Below, in pieces: positions 36,219-44,521 of a stretch of 64,000 nt of DNA. Below the pieces are notes generated by a model. It saw only the letters and a list, made by a program, of their open reading frames with translations. It was not told where the DNA came from and ran no database searches. Position 1 is the stretch's first letter, and the number at the start of each line of letters is the position of its first letter. Source of the DNA: an uncultured Pseudomonadota bacterium (GTDB taxonomy: Bacteria; Pseudomonadota; Alphaproteobacteria; RF32; CAG-239). The position numbers were made by a program, and so were the translations under genes. Location: assembly GCA_949295025.1 (NCBI GenBank), contig CASFJK010000001.1, forward strand, positions 186,001 to 250,000, written 5' to 3'.

Positions 36219-36692
36219 ATGTTGCAAAAAATTAAAGATTGGTTTGTTAAAGAAAAATCTTATATTGATCATTGGTTTGATATTGATGAGCGTTGGCGCT
36301 ATTTGACTGTTGCTCTCACCAATGTGGTGTTTAAATATCTGGTCTTTTTTGTTTTGACAATGATGTATCATCAAAGCTATCAGTTGAATTTATTGCTCTC
36401 ATGGTTGTTGTCTTCTTTTACGGCTTTTATCGGTTATAAGATTTTGGTCTTTGCAACTGAAGGAAACCATTTGAAAGAATATTTCAAATCAACAATGATT
36501 TTGGCTGTAGGCTATGTTGTAAATTCTTTCTTTTTATGGATTTTTGTTGAGAAGAACGGATATAATCCATACCTTTCCCAAGCTCTTATTTTGTTTGCAA
36601 TAACCTTAGCAAACTTTCTGCTTTTTAAACACTTTGCATTCAAGCAGCAAAAATTGCATTTTTGGGAAAAAATTTATGCCGTTTTTGATTAA
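36219..36692 (+). CDS. GtrA-like four-helix membrane protein (157 aa)
   Basis: Four hydrophobic helices follow a short charged N terminus (WFDIDERWRYLTVALTNVVFKYLVFFVL, LLLSWLLSSFTAFIGYKILVF, MILAVGYVVNSFFLWIFV, ALILFAITLANFLLFKHFAF). This matches the GtrA/DPMS-like group that supports lipid-linked sugar transfer. The ATG 36219 start has GAAGGAGA upstream. Its 3' end overlaps the convergent outer-membrane gene by 4 bp. Confidence 0.72.
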   Translation: MLQKIKDWFVKEKSYIDHWFDIDERWRYLTVALTNVVFKYLVFFVLTMMYHQSYQLNLLLSWLLSSFTAFIGYKILVFATEGNHLKEYFKSTMILAVGYVVNSFFLWIFVEKNGYNPYLSQALILFAITLANFLLFKHFAFKQQKLHFWEKIYAVFD

Positions 36693-37210
36693 AATTTAAT
36701 ACGGACACCGGCGCTAATTTCGTTAACGGTTTTCAGATTATCTACTTCTTCTGTTAAAGCAGAGTAGTGATACATGGCTCGAATTGCCATATATTTGTTG
36801 AAATTGAATTGAAAACCGACGCCAAGACGCAGACCATCGCTTTCAAGATCGCGTAATTTATTTTCAATTTTGTAGTTTACATATCCGATTGAAGTAACAA
36901 AATCTAAGTATTCTGAGGTTGGAAGTCTTAAAATAAAATCGGCACCGTATGATGTTGTTTTAGATGTGAAATTATTGCCATTGATTGTGTCATCAGAAAA
37001 TTGGTAAAAACCTTCAATACCAACACCATTAAAATCAAAACCCAGAACAGCGGCAATCATATCATAATTATCTTCCGCATAGGTATCAAACTCTTGACTG
37101 GTATCTATAAATGTTCTGTAAACATCTGCTCCTAATACCAAATCTGCTTGTGCTGGTTTGGATATACTTATCATCAAAGTCAGGGCAAATATTGTTAAAA
37201 ACTTTCTCAT
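36689..37210 (-). CDS. Small outer-membrane beta-barrel protein (173 aa)
   Basis: A signal peptide (MRKFLTIFALTLMISISKPAQA) is followed by DLVLGADVYRTF and alternating amphipathic strands, ending VNEISAGVRIKF with a C-terminal Phe as in barrel proteins. Size suggests an eight-stranded OmpA/OmpW-like barrel. The start at 37210 is set by GAGGAAG just upstream and by the signal peptide. Function unknown. Confidence 0.8.
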   Translation of the reverse strand: MRKFLTIFALTLMISISKPAQADLVLGADVYRTFIDTSQEFDTYAEDNYDMIAAVLGFDFNGVGIEGFYQFSDDTINGNNFTSKTTSYGADFILRLPTSEYLDFVTSIGYVNYKIENKLRDLESDGLRLGVGFQFNFNKYMAIRAMYHYSALTEEVDNLKTVNEISAGVRIKF

Positions 37211-37336
37211 ATCTTCCTCGTGTTCTGGATTTAGTTTACATATAACATTATATTTTTTAATTGTCGACCCACTAAATATTTGAAAGTTGTTTTTTTTCGA
37301 GTTACTCTCATATGTATGTATAAAGGGAGACCAAAA

Positions 37337-37915
37337 ATGAAACATACAATGTATTTGATGCGTTTTGCTTTTGATAAAATAGTAAACGGAACCAAGAGAG
37401 TAGAAGTTCGTCTTTTTGATGAAGAACATCAAAAAATAAAACTTAATGATGTTTTAGAGTTTGTTTGTCAAGAAACATCTGAACGCGTTGTCTGTTTAGT
37501 TCGAGGTATTTTAGTTTTTGAACGTTGTGATGATTTGGTTAATTTGCTTCCGGCCAAAGTTTTTGGTTATGATAATAAAGAAGAAGTTCGTTTGCGATTA
37601 AATCGACGTTTTGGTTTTGAAGAACAGCTACTTAATCATGTTGTGGGAATTTTGATTATGCCTCTACAAGTTTCAGAGTCAGAGCATGAAGATAAGGAGT
37701 ATGTTGAAGAAGGACGAAACGCGGAAAGAGAAGAACGAAAGTCTTTTAAACAAAGTTTTTCAGAAGTAAAGCAAATGCTTAAAGAAGAAAAAAATTGGCA
37801 TCCTGTTAGTCAAAAAATTGTTCATAGTAATGAGGAAGGTATAGAAGCAAAAGAAAAAGCTGCTCAGATTGAAAAATTACGTCGCTGTGGATTGGAAGAT
37901 GAGGGTAGAGAATAA
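37337..37915 (+). CDS. ASCH-domain protein with charged C-terminal half (192 aa)
   Basis: The first 105 residues fit the ASCH/PUA-like fold: MYLMRFAFDKIVNGTKRVEVRLFDEEHQKIKLNDVLEFV and ERVVCLVRGILVF, typical of small RNA-binding ASCH proteins. The C-terminal 85 residues are highly charged and probably helical. ATG 37337 is preferred because GGGAGA lies just upstream. It is the last core gene before the tRNA-Ser that hosts the island. Confidence 0.78.
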   Translation: MKHTMYLMRFAFDKIVNGTKRVEVRLFDEEHQKIKLNDVLEFVCQETSERVVCLVRGILVFERCDDLVNLLPAKVFGYDNKEEVRLRLNRRFGFEEQLLNHVVGILIMPLQVSESEHEDKEYVEEGRNAEREERKSFKQSFSEVKQMLKEEKNWHPVSQKIVHSNEEGIEAKEKAAQIEKLRRCGLEDEGRE

Positions 37916-37946
37916 GACGTTTTGTTGCGGAAGTTTAAAATAACTC

Positions 37947-37975
37947 TTGCCAAAAAGACTAATAAAAATTATTAG
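37947..37975 (+). promoter_or_regulatory. Predicted promoter of tRNA-Ser
   Basis: TTGCCA, 17-nt spacer, TATTAG, ending 14 nt before the tRNA 5' end. Confidence 0.5.
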
Positions 37976-37988
37976 TATCAAAGATATT

Positions 37989-38080
37989 GGAGAGATGGCA
38001 GAGTGGTCGAATGCGGTTGACTCGAAATCAATTGTGCTCGGTAACGGGTACCTAGGGTTCGAATCCCTATCTCTCCGCCA
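37989..38080 (+). tRNA. tRNA-Ser (anticodon CGA), CCA encoded
   Basis: Class II tRNA: acceptor GGAGAGA / TCTCTCC, anticodon stem-loop TTGACTCGAAATCAA with CGA, a long variable arm (TGTGCTCGGTAACGGGTACCT) and T-arm AGGGTTCGAATCCCT, with CCA encoded. Its 3' end is the attachment site of the adjacent island. Confidence 0.96.
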
Positions 38081-38083
38081 TAA
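38064..38083 (+). repeat. Attachment site copy (attL) in tRNA-Ser
   Basis: TCCCTATCTCTCCGCCATAA, covering the T-arm end, acceptor, CCA and 3 nt beyond. The identical 20 bp occur at 54225-54244. Confidence 0.93.
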
Positions 38084-38154
38084 CAATTAAAGCCATTTGT
38101 TTTATCACAATTTTTAATGGTGCTAAACCTTGTTTTTTTAGGTGGTGCTATGGG

Positions 38155-40152
38155 GTGATACAGCAGATGGCTTTTTTATATCCAAGATTGATGCTCAGAA
38201 AACACACTTATTATATTAGAGTCCAAGTCCCAAAATCTCTCATTGATATTACAAAAAAGAAAAATATAATATATTCATTGAATACTAAGAATTATCAAGA
38301 AGCTCTATATAGGGTCAGAGAAGAATCCTACAAAGTGGATTTGTTCTTGAAACATTGTGGAAGAAGCAAGATGTATGTGGAAAATGGCAAAAAAATTTTT
38401 TTCAATGATGAGGATTATAAACACTTTTTAGTCTCAAGATGGGTATTTTTATTAAAAGAATTAGAAAAAAATGAAGCCAAAATTAAAAAAGGCATTGTTA
38501 CATATAAGGATTTGAGTTTCTACCAACCAGCTCAATTAGATGATGCAGATAGAGTTGAGGTTGTTGATACATATGATAATGATGGCAATCCTATTCAAAT
38601 ACTTAAAGAAGTTGTTGATGTGTGGGATGGCTATAAAATTAGAGAACCCAATAGTGATGTAGCTTATAACCCATCTGAAAATCATATGGAATATCAATTG
38701 TACCAATTCATTCTGCAAGAAATTCAGAAAATGAAGAATGAAGGCAAAATAGATTCTGATGTTGTTGACATATTGGAAGATGGGGGAGAATTGCCTTTCT
38801 TCAAAAATAAAACAGATTCTATATCAGAGTTAGATGATTTTTCTTCCAATTTTATTGGATGGCATAATTTATCTGATAGAATGAGAGAGTCTGAAAAATT
38901 GTTGTATGATAAAATTGAGAACATTAAAAATAAGACACCTGTTGAAATATCAATCTATTTTGAAAATATTTTAGCAATAGCAAGAGAAGTTATCAAGAAC
39001 TCATCAATGAATAGAAAAATTGAGGCTAAACTTCCTAATTATGAGAAATTACTACAAAAATGGTATGATTATCAACTAGCAAAGGGTAGTTCAGTTAAGG
39101 ATACCAAAAACCATATCTATAAAATTAATATTATTATTTCATTGTTAAATAACAAGAAAATTAAAGATATAACTAAAAAAGATATGAGAAATATTGAGCA
39201 GAAATTATTATTGTTGCCCAAAAATGCATCAGCCAAATATCCTAACCAAAAATTCAGTGATATTATTGAGAAAACAAAAAATAATAAGAATATCCCAAAA
39301 ATCAAGCCCATCACTGTTAGAGACTACATCTCTATGTTCAGTTCATTTTTAAATTTTTTGGTTGATGAGGAAATTTTATTGTCAAACCCTATCAGAGACT
39401 ACAAATTTAAATATGCTGTTGGGAAAAAAGAGGCCTATGAACCTTTTACAGATGAAGAATTAGCTTTAATTTTTAACCCTAAAACATTTCCTGAATATGT
39501 TGTGAAAAATGACACTAGCAAATACCCAGAGAGATTTTGGATTTTATGTCTTATCATCTTTTTAGGGTGCAGAGAAGATGAATTGTGTCAATTAGATGTG
39601 GCAGATATACAGTGTTTTAAAGGTGTTGATTGTATAGTTATTCAGCCATCATCTGATAAAGATAAAAAAACAAAAACTAAGCAAAAAAGGATATTACCAA
39701 TCCCTCAAAAAATTTTAGATATTGGCTTCCTAGATTATGTAAATAACAGGAAAAATGATAACTGTAAAAAGTTATTTAACCTCAAACATAATCCCCATAA
39801 TGGATATGCTCAGGAATTTGGTAGGTGGTTTGCCAGTTATCTGGACAAGATTGGTATAACTTCAGAGCAAAAAGTGTTCCATAGTTTTAGACACCTTATG
39901 AAAATGAACTATAGGAATAATGATATTTCTGATAGTGCCATTAAAATTATTGGAGGATGGTCTGATAATAATGGGGATGGGTTCAGTTGCTATGCTCAGG
40001 GGGCAATGGATATTGTTAAATTGAAGAAAATTGTTGATTCAGTTGATTTTCCAATGATTGATTTTGAGACTCTAAAGAATAGAACTGTTGAGGATATTGA
40101 CCCTGCTTTTAGGTCTAGAAGGAGACCCAGAAAATCTATTTTGGGAAAATAA
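38155..40152 (+). CDS. Tyrosine recombinase / integrase (665 aa)
   Basis: Site-specific integrase, presumably the enzyme that inserted the island. The N-terminal domain (YIRVQVPKSLIDITKKKNIIYSLNTKNYQEALYRV) is of the DUF6538 type found in long phage-like integrases. A core-binding SAM-like domain covers roughly residues 285-430. The catalytic domain shows Arg in LGCREDELCQLDVADI (about 470), HSFRHLMK (about 576) and the nucleophile Tyr in SCYAQG (about 613). The start is GTG 38155 or ATG 38167; no clear ribosome site decides. It lies 75 bp from the tRNA. Confidence 0.93.
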   Translation: MIQQMAFLYPRLMLRKHTYYIRVQVPKSLIDITKKKNIIYSLNTKNYQEALYRVREESYKVDLFLKHCGRSKMYVENGKKIFFNDEDYKHFLVSRWVFLLKELEKNEAKIKKGIVTYKDLSFYQPAQLDDADRVEVVDTYDNDGNPIQILKEVVDVWDGYKIREPNSDVAYNPSENHMEYQLYQFILQEIQKMKNEGKIDSDVVDILEDGGELPFFKNKTDSISELDDFSSNFIGWHNLSDRMRESEKLLYDKIENIKNKTPVEISIYFENILAIAREVIKNSSMNRKIEAKLPNYEKLLQKWYDYQLAKGSSVKDTKNHIYKINIIISLLNNKKIKDITKKDMRNIEQKLLLLPKNASAKYPNQKFSDIIEKTKNNKNIPKIKPITVRDYISMFSSFLNFLVDEEILLSNPIRDYKFKYAVGKKEAYEPFTDEELALIFNPKTFPEYVVKNDTSKYPERFWILCLIIFLGCREDELCQLDVADIQCFKGVDCIVIQPSSDKDKKTKTKQKRILPIPQKILDIGFLDYVNNRKNDNCKKLFNLKHNPHNGYAQEFGRWFASYLDKIGITSEQKVFHSFRHLMKMNYRNNDISDSAIKIIGGWSDNNGDGFSCYAQGAMDIVKLKKIVDSVDFPMIDFETLKNRTVEDIDPAFRSRRRPRKSILGK

Positions 40153-40456
40153 AATTTTTTTCATTTTATTTTTGCTTTTTGAAATATCTGTGTGGTATCT
40201 TAATATAAATAAATTTATTAGTATGAGGAAAGTCACACAGATAATTGTTGGTATTATTGTCTGTGAATACCAAAAATAGAACAGGCTTGCTATTTATTTT
40301 CCTCATACCCCACAGTATGGACTGAATGCCTAATGGCTACTTTCCATTGATTTTGCAGCAAAAAAATTAAAACAAAATAGCACCTAGAATAATCTAGGTG
40401 CTAAATCTAACCTTTTGCCAAATTATTAAAAAATTATATCAAAAAAAGGAATAATT
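40153..40456. other. Hairpin-rich non-coding region before the Rep-like gene
   Basis: No gene is seen. Several inverted repeats are nested: ATCTGTGTG...CACACAGAT, TATGAGGAAA...TTTCCTCATA and GGTATT...AATACC. A perfect 10-bp hairpin AGCACCTAGA-ATAA-TCTAGGTGCT (40379-40402) without a T-run follows. Location before a HUH Rep-like gene makes a replication or nicking origin plausible; a structured RNA is the alternative. Confidence 0.5.
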
Positions 40457-41005
40457 ATGACTAAAATATTTAAAAACAGAATTACTCAAGAATCACCATC
40501 AACTATTAGAAAATTAAAATCTTTGTTCATTAATATGAATAAAGATAAAAAACATAATGAAGATACACCATATGGATTATTTTCATTTACTTTATCTCCA
40601 AATAACAATATTGATGAAATAAAATTGGAAAAAGATTTTAAATCTATTTTATCACATTTTTATAAATGGAGATATGGAACAAAATGGAAATCTATTAAGA
40701 ATATTCAATATAAATTTGAAGGAATTATTGAAAAACAAGCCTGTGGCATTAATCACATTCATTTAACAATTTATCAATTTAATGTTGAAGAATTATCTAT
40801 TTTTGTAAGTTATATAACAAAAATGTTCAAAGAATTGTATTCAAAATCCTCTTTTAAAATTTCCAAAATTTATAATATAAAAGGTTGGGAAAACTATATT
40901 TCTCCTTTTAAAACCAATAAAGACAACTTTATATCCAAAATGAGAATAACTCCTCCTATCATTATTAATGATTTACTTTTTTCTCCATCAAAAAATGATA
41001 AATAA
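40457..41005 (+). CDS. HUH-endonuclease Rep-like protein (182 aa)
   Basis: Three rolling-circle Rep motifs can be read in order: LFSFTLSPNN (motif I-like, residues about 41-50), NHIHLTIYQF with the metal-binding His-x-His (about 99-108), and FVSYITKMF containing YxxK, Tyr about 119 (motif III). Such enzymes nick single-stranded DNA at an origin. It is short and lacks a helicase, as in small plasmid, inovirus and satellite Reps. AAAAAAGGA precedes ATG 40457, and the hairpin-rich region lies upstream. Assignment rests on motifs alone. Confidence 0.6.
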   Translation: MTKIFKNRITQESPSTIRKLKSLFINMNKDKKHNEDTPYGLFSFTLSPNNNIDEIKLEKDFKSILSHFYKWRYGTKWKSIKNIQYKFEGIIEKQACGINHIHLTIYQFNVEELSIFVSYITKMFKELYSKSSFKISKIYNIKGWENYISPFKTNKDNFISKMRITPPIIINDLLFSPSKNDK

Positions 41006-41027
41006 TTATATCACTAATTAAGGATTT

Positions 41028-41297
41028 ATGATGAATGAAGAATTAAAATTATTATATGAAATAGCAGATTGTTTAATAGCTGAAAAATTTATAAAAAGTT
41101 ACAGAAATTTTAGCCTAAATTATCTAAATAAATGTCCTCCATATCTAAGTGTTCTGAAGTATTTACATAAAAAACCAAGTTTAAGGACTTTGTCTTTTCT
41201 TTTATATAAGTTGAATATGCAAAAAATTTATCCAGAAGTTCAATCTCAATTACATTTAATAATTAAAAATAAATTAGCATCAAAGGACTTGATATGA
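41028..41297 (+). CDS. Small hypothetical protein (89 aa)
   Basis: Unrecognised, basic and helical (YEIADCLIAEKFIKSYRNFSLNYLNK). It has an AAGGA ribosome site before ATG 41028. It overlaps the ankyrin gene by 4 bp (ATGA junction), so both are translated from one message, probably together with the Rep-like gene 22 bp upstream. Confidence 0.65.
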   Translation: MMNEELKLLYEIADCLIAEKFIKSYRNFSLNYLNKCPPYLSVLKYLHKKPSLRTLSFLLYKLNMQKIYPEVQSQLHLIIKNKLASKDLI

Positions 41298-41962
41298 GGG
41301 AAGATGTTAATTTTGACAACTTAATAAGTAAAATAGATTTGATACTAAATTCACCCAAACCAATTCCAAACTTTATTAAAAAGGATAAAGAATTAGCTCA
41401 AATGTTGGAAGATTTGCAAGAAATTTCAGAATATGAGACACTCAATCAATTTGAGGAGTTATTTGATAAAGAGCCATTTTTGATGCAATTTTTGATAGGT
41501 GCTGATTTTACAAAACTTTTGAAAATTATAGATAGAACTACTATGAAATATGAGCATCTGGATGACTATACAGCTCTTCATATGATAGTGGTTAATCCTT
41601 GTATTGCTAATGTTGAAAAAACAGTAATTATTGATAGAATGCTGGAAATGGGTTGCAATATTAATCAAACATCAGCAAGAGGTGAAACAGCTCTATTTTT
41701 AGCAGTGAAGAGAAATAACAGAAAAATGATTGAATATTTGCTTCAAAAAGGAGCAAACCCAAATATTTCTAATAATTTGAGAATAACTCCAATGATGGTG
41801 GCAACATTTAATTCCCAACTCTATAATATGGCAATCCTCAAATTTTTTAATTCTCAAATGGGTGCAACCTGTACATCCTATCAGTTTGATGTTTTTGACA
41901 TAGCAGAAATAACCAAAATCTCAAATACAATGGAAGTCTTGAGGGATTTGAGAAGAAGTTAA
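41294..41962 (+). CDS. Ankyrin-repeat protein (222 aa)
   Basis: Residues about 95-190 hold two clear ankyrin repeats and a weaker one: DDYTALHMIVVNP, the long ARGETALFLAVKRNNRKMIEYLLQKGANPNIS and LRITPMMVATFNS. The N-terminal 90 residues are helical without a known domain. Ankyrin proteins bind other proteins; in mobile elements they can be effectors, inhibitors or immunity factors. Co-translation with the 89-aa protein suggests a pair. There is no secretion signal. Confidence 0.8.
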   Translation: MREDVNFDNLISKIDLILNSPKPIPNFIKKDKELAQMLEDLQEISEYETLNQFEELFDKEPFLMQFLIGADFTKLLKIIDRTTMKYEHLDDYTALHMIVVNPCIANVEKTVIIDRMLEMGCNINQTSARGETALFLAVKRNNRKMIEYLLQKGANPNISNNLRITPMMVATFNSQLYNMAILKFFNSQMGATCTSYQFDVFDIAEITKISNTMEVLRDLRRS

Positions 41963-41969
41963 TACTAAA

Positions 41970-42000
41970 TAAAAAAGCCAGAAATAAATCTGGCTTTTAG
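41970..42000. terminator. Bidirectional terminator
   Basis: Stem AAAAGCCAGA / TCTGGCTTTT between convergent ankyrin and serine recombinase genes. Confidence 0.88.
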
Positions 42001-42001
42001 T

Positions 42002-42592
42002 TTAAATAATAAATTCTGTTACATATCTATGAAGAGTAGTCCAGGTGCACCCCATTAATCTTGCTATTTCAGCTTTTGATACTTTTTTATCCAATAATTC
42101 TTTAATTTTATTATGTTTTTTCTTCAATTTTTTATAAGAAAACCCATAAGGTCTACCTAAATGTTTCCCCTCATTTTTCAATCTTTTTAATGATTCTTTT
42201 GTCCTCTGTGAAATTAGTTGTCTTTCAATTTCACTGGCAAGGGAAAAGGCAAATGCTAATACTTTACTCTGAATATCAGCCCCTAAATGATAGTTTTCTT
42301 TAACAGTTATAATTTCACACTCTTTTTCAAGACAAGTTTGCAAAATTCCCATAACTTCTAACATATTTCTACCAAGTCTTGAGATTTCAGTTGTGATTAC
42401 TATATCTCCTTTTTTGAGCTTATTTAACAACTTTCCCAATTTTCTTTGAGCCAAAGGTTTTCTTGATGAAATAATTTCCTCAACAAATTCATTTATGCAT
42501 AAATTATTTTTCTCTGAGAAATTTTTAAGTTCAAACTTCTGATTTTCACAATTTTGCAAATCAGTACTAACTCTAATATAACCATATATCAT
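42002..42592 (-). CDS. Serine recombinase (resolvase/invertase), 196 aa
   Basis: Small serine recombinase: catalytic Ser in GYIRVSTDLQN at the N terminus, then TTEISRLGRNMLEVM, FAFSLASEIERQLISQRTKESLKRLKNEGKHLGRP. A C-terminal helix-turn-helix follows (KVSKAEIARLMGCTWTTLHRYV). Length is typical of resolvases or invertases. It is divergent from the mod gene and shares a hairpin-rich regulatory gap with it. It may act as a resolvase, a DNA invertase or a regulator; no invertible segment is obvious. Confidence 0.9.
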   Translation of the reverse strand: MIYGYIRVSTDLQNCENQKFELKNFSEKNNLCINEFVEEIISSRKPLAQRKLGKLLNKLKKGDIVITTEISRLGRNMLEVMGILQTCLEKECEIITVKENYHLGADIQSKVLAFAFSLASEIERQLISQRTKESLKRLKNEGKHLGRPYGFSYKKLKKKHNKIKELLDKKVSKAEIARLMGCTWTTLHRYVTEFII

Positions 42593-42654
42593 ATTTAATC
42601 CTTTGTTATTACATTGATATTTATCAAAAATAACTATACAAAGGTTACAAAAAT

Positions 42655-42690
42655 AATAGCTAAACTAAATGTCCATCTAGTTTAGCTATT
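42655..42690. promoter_or_regulatory. Perfect 12-bp inverted repeat in the divergent recombinase/mod gap
   Basis: AATAGCTAAACT and AGTTTAGCTATT enclose the loop AAATGTCCATCT. Ten loop bases (AAATGTCCAT) are the exact reverse complement of ATGGACATTT at 42812-42821 in the mod leader. Operator or RNA interaction site. Confidence 0.6.
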
Positions 42691-42801
42691 ACAAATAATG
42701 GTATTATAAAATAATAAAAAATATATTAAAGCAAGTTATTTCCTTGTTTTTCATATAATTAAGGTGTTTTAAGAGAGGTTTCCTCATTTATCATAATTTA
42801 G

Positions 42802-42829
42802 CTCTCCATAAATGGACATTTGTGGAGAG
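42802..42829 (+). promoter_or_regulatory. Hairpin hiding the mod ribosome-binding site
   Basis: CTCTCCATAAAT-GGAC-ATTTGTGGAGAG folds into a 12-bp stem with one G-U pair. The ribosome site GGAGAG (42824-42829) is entirely in the right arm, 7 nt before ATG 42837. Confidence 0.65.
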
Positions 42830-42836
42830 TATGTCT

Positions 42837-44510
42837 ATGTCTTTAAAAGAAGAATATATTGCCAAACTTGATAAGATACCAACAGTATCATTCAACAAAG
42901 AACAAAAACAAATTGCTAAAACAATTATTGAAAATACTCCTGATAAAGATTTGGATGCTGTTTATGGTTTAATCACACAAAGAGTTAAGACAGGATTTGT
43001 TTTTGATGAAGCTCCTGAGGTAAATCATAATGCTGTTGCTCTTATTAAAGAAAATAGTACTTTAGGTATAAATGTTGATTTAGTGGGAAAACTTGAACAT
43101 AAGTTAATAATTGGGGAAAACTATGATGCTTTAAAAAATTTATGTGCCACTTATATAGATAAAAATGGCAAAGGTTTAATTGATGTTATCTATATTGACC
43201 CTCCATATAATACAGAAGCAACCAAAGAAGATGGAAATGATTATAAAGAAGAAGTTGAAGCTAGTAAATTTGTTTATAGAGATAAATTTACCAGAGATGG
43301 TTGGTTAAATATGATGAATGAAAGGTTAAAACTAGCCAAGAGATTATTAAGTGATTCTGGTGTCATTTTTATATCTATTGATGATAGTGAGCAGGCATAT
43401 TTAAAGGTATTATGTGATGAAATTTTGGGAGAAGATAATTTTATTGCCAATTTTATTTGGGAAAAAACACAACATTTTGGAAGACAAAAATTAAATAGTT
43501 ATACAAATGGTGATTATATTTTATGTTATGGGAAGAATTTAAAAAGCAATGGGTTAAAAGAACTTTTGGTTGAAAAAATAAATACTCAATTGTTAGATGC
43601 TCCACTATATAATGCCTCCAATAATACAAAAGTCCTTACATTTCCTAAAGGTTCTGTAAAATTTAATTTAAGAGATGGTATATATAATGAGACAACATCA
43701 TCTGATTATATATTGAAAAATCAAGTAAATGTTGTAAATGGAGTAAATGATAATGATTTTATGTTAGAATTTAAATCAAGATGGTCTGCAAAGACTGTAA
43801 AAGAAGAAATTGAAAAAGGAACAAAATTTTGGGTAAAGACACAGAGTTTTGCTATAAGAGCCATCTATTCTAATGATAAAGAGGCCAAAGTGTCTCCAAG
43901 ACAAATAATTTTTACTAATAAGAACAATCCATACTGTACATACAGCAGATATGGAACAAAAGTTGGTACTAATGAAGAGGCATCTAGTGAATTAGAGTGC
44001 ATTTTAAAAAATAAATTATTTTCATACCCCAAACCTGTATCTTTAATAAAATATCTATTATCTTTATTATTTGATAATAGCCAACAAAAAACTAAAATAG
44101 ATGCCATTATCCTTGATTTCTTTGCTGGTAGTGGAACAACTGGGCAGGCTGTAATGGAGCTAAATGAAGAAGATGGAGGACAAAGAAAGTTTATTTTAGT
44201 TACCAATAATGAAAATGGTATTGGTGAAAAGATAACAAGAGAAAGACTTTATAGGGTCATCAATGGAGAAGGTAGTCAAGGTGAAAAGATTGATTGGATT
44301 TACACCAAAGAGAAGCCATATTTGACCAATAATAGTGTAAGGGTATTTAATATTGAAACAGAAGAGCTGACCTTACAAGATTTAGATAAGGCAGAAAAAT
44401 TAAAAGACAAAGCAAAATTAGAATTTAAGAAACTTAATGAAAATTATAATATAAATAATGATTTTGACATCTATAATGAATTGTCAGCACTTAATCCACT
44501 AAAAAAATAG
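42837..44510 (+). CDS. Type III restriction-modification methyltransferase (Mod)
   Basis: Adenine-specific DNA methyltransferase that also supplies target recognition. It has the beta-class order: catalytic DVIYIDPPYNTEA near residue 121 precedes the AdoMet motif ILDFFAGSGTTGQAV near 430. The variable target-recognition region lies between. The 557-residue length is on the short side but normal for type III Mod. ATG 42837 is preferred over GTG 42822 and ATG 42831 because of GGAGAG spacing. It is followed 11 bp later by res, forming one operon. Confidence 0.93.
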   Translation: MSLKEEYIAKLDKIPTVSFNKEQKQIAKTIIENTPDKDLDAVYGLITQRVKTGFVFDEAPEVNHNAVALIKENSTLGINVDLVGKLEHKLIIGENYDALKNLCATYIDKNGKGLIDVIYIDPPYNTEATKEDGNDYKEEVEASKFVYRDKFTRDGWLNMMNERLKLAKRLLSDSGVIFISIDDSEQAYLKVLCDEILGEDNFIANFIWEKTQHFGRQKLNSYTNGDYILCYGKNLKSNGLKELLVEKINTQLLDAPLYNASNNTKVLTFPKGSVKFNLRDGIYNETTSSDYILKNQVNVVNGVNDNDFMLEFKSRWSAKTVKEEIEKGTKFWVKTQSFAIRAIYSNDKEAKVSPRQIIFTNKNNPYCTYSRYGTKVGTNEEASSELECILKNKLFSYPKPVSLIKYLLSLLFDNSQQKTKIDAIILDFFAGSGTTGQAVMELNEEDGGQRKFILVTNNENGIGEKITRERLYRVINGEGSQGEKIDWIYTKEKPYLTNNSVRVFNIETEELTLQDLDKAEKLKDKAKLEFKKLNENYNINNDFDIYNELSALNPLKK

Positions 44511-44521
44511 GATAATAGATT

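Noticed and set aside
40379-40402. Perfect hairpin after the integrase considered as its terminator
   Set aside because: There is no T-run on the + strand, and it lies more than 220 bp after the stop. Kept as part of a possible origin instead.
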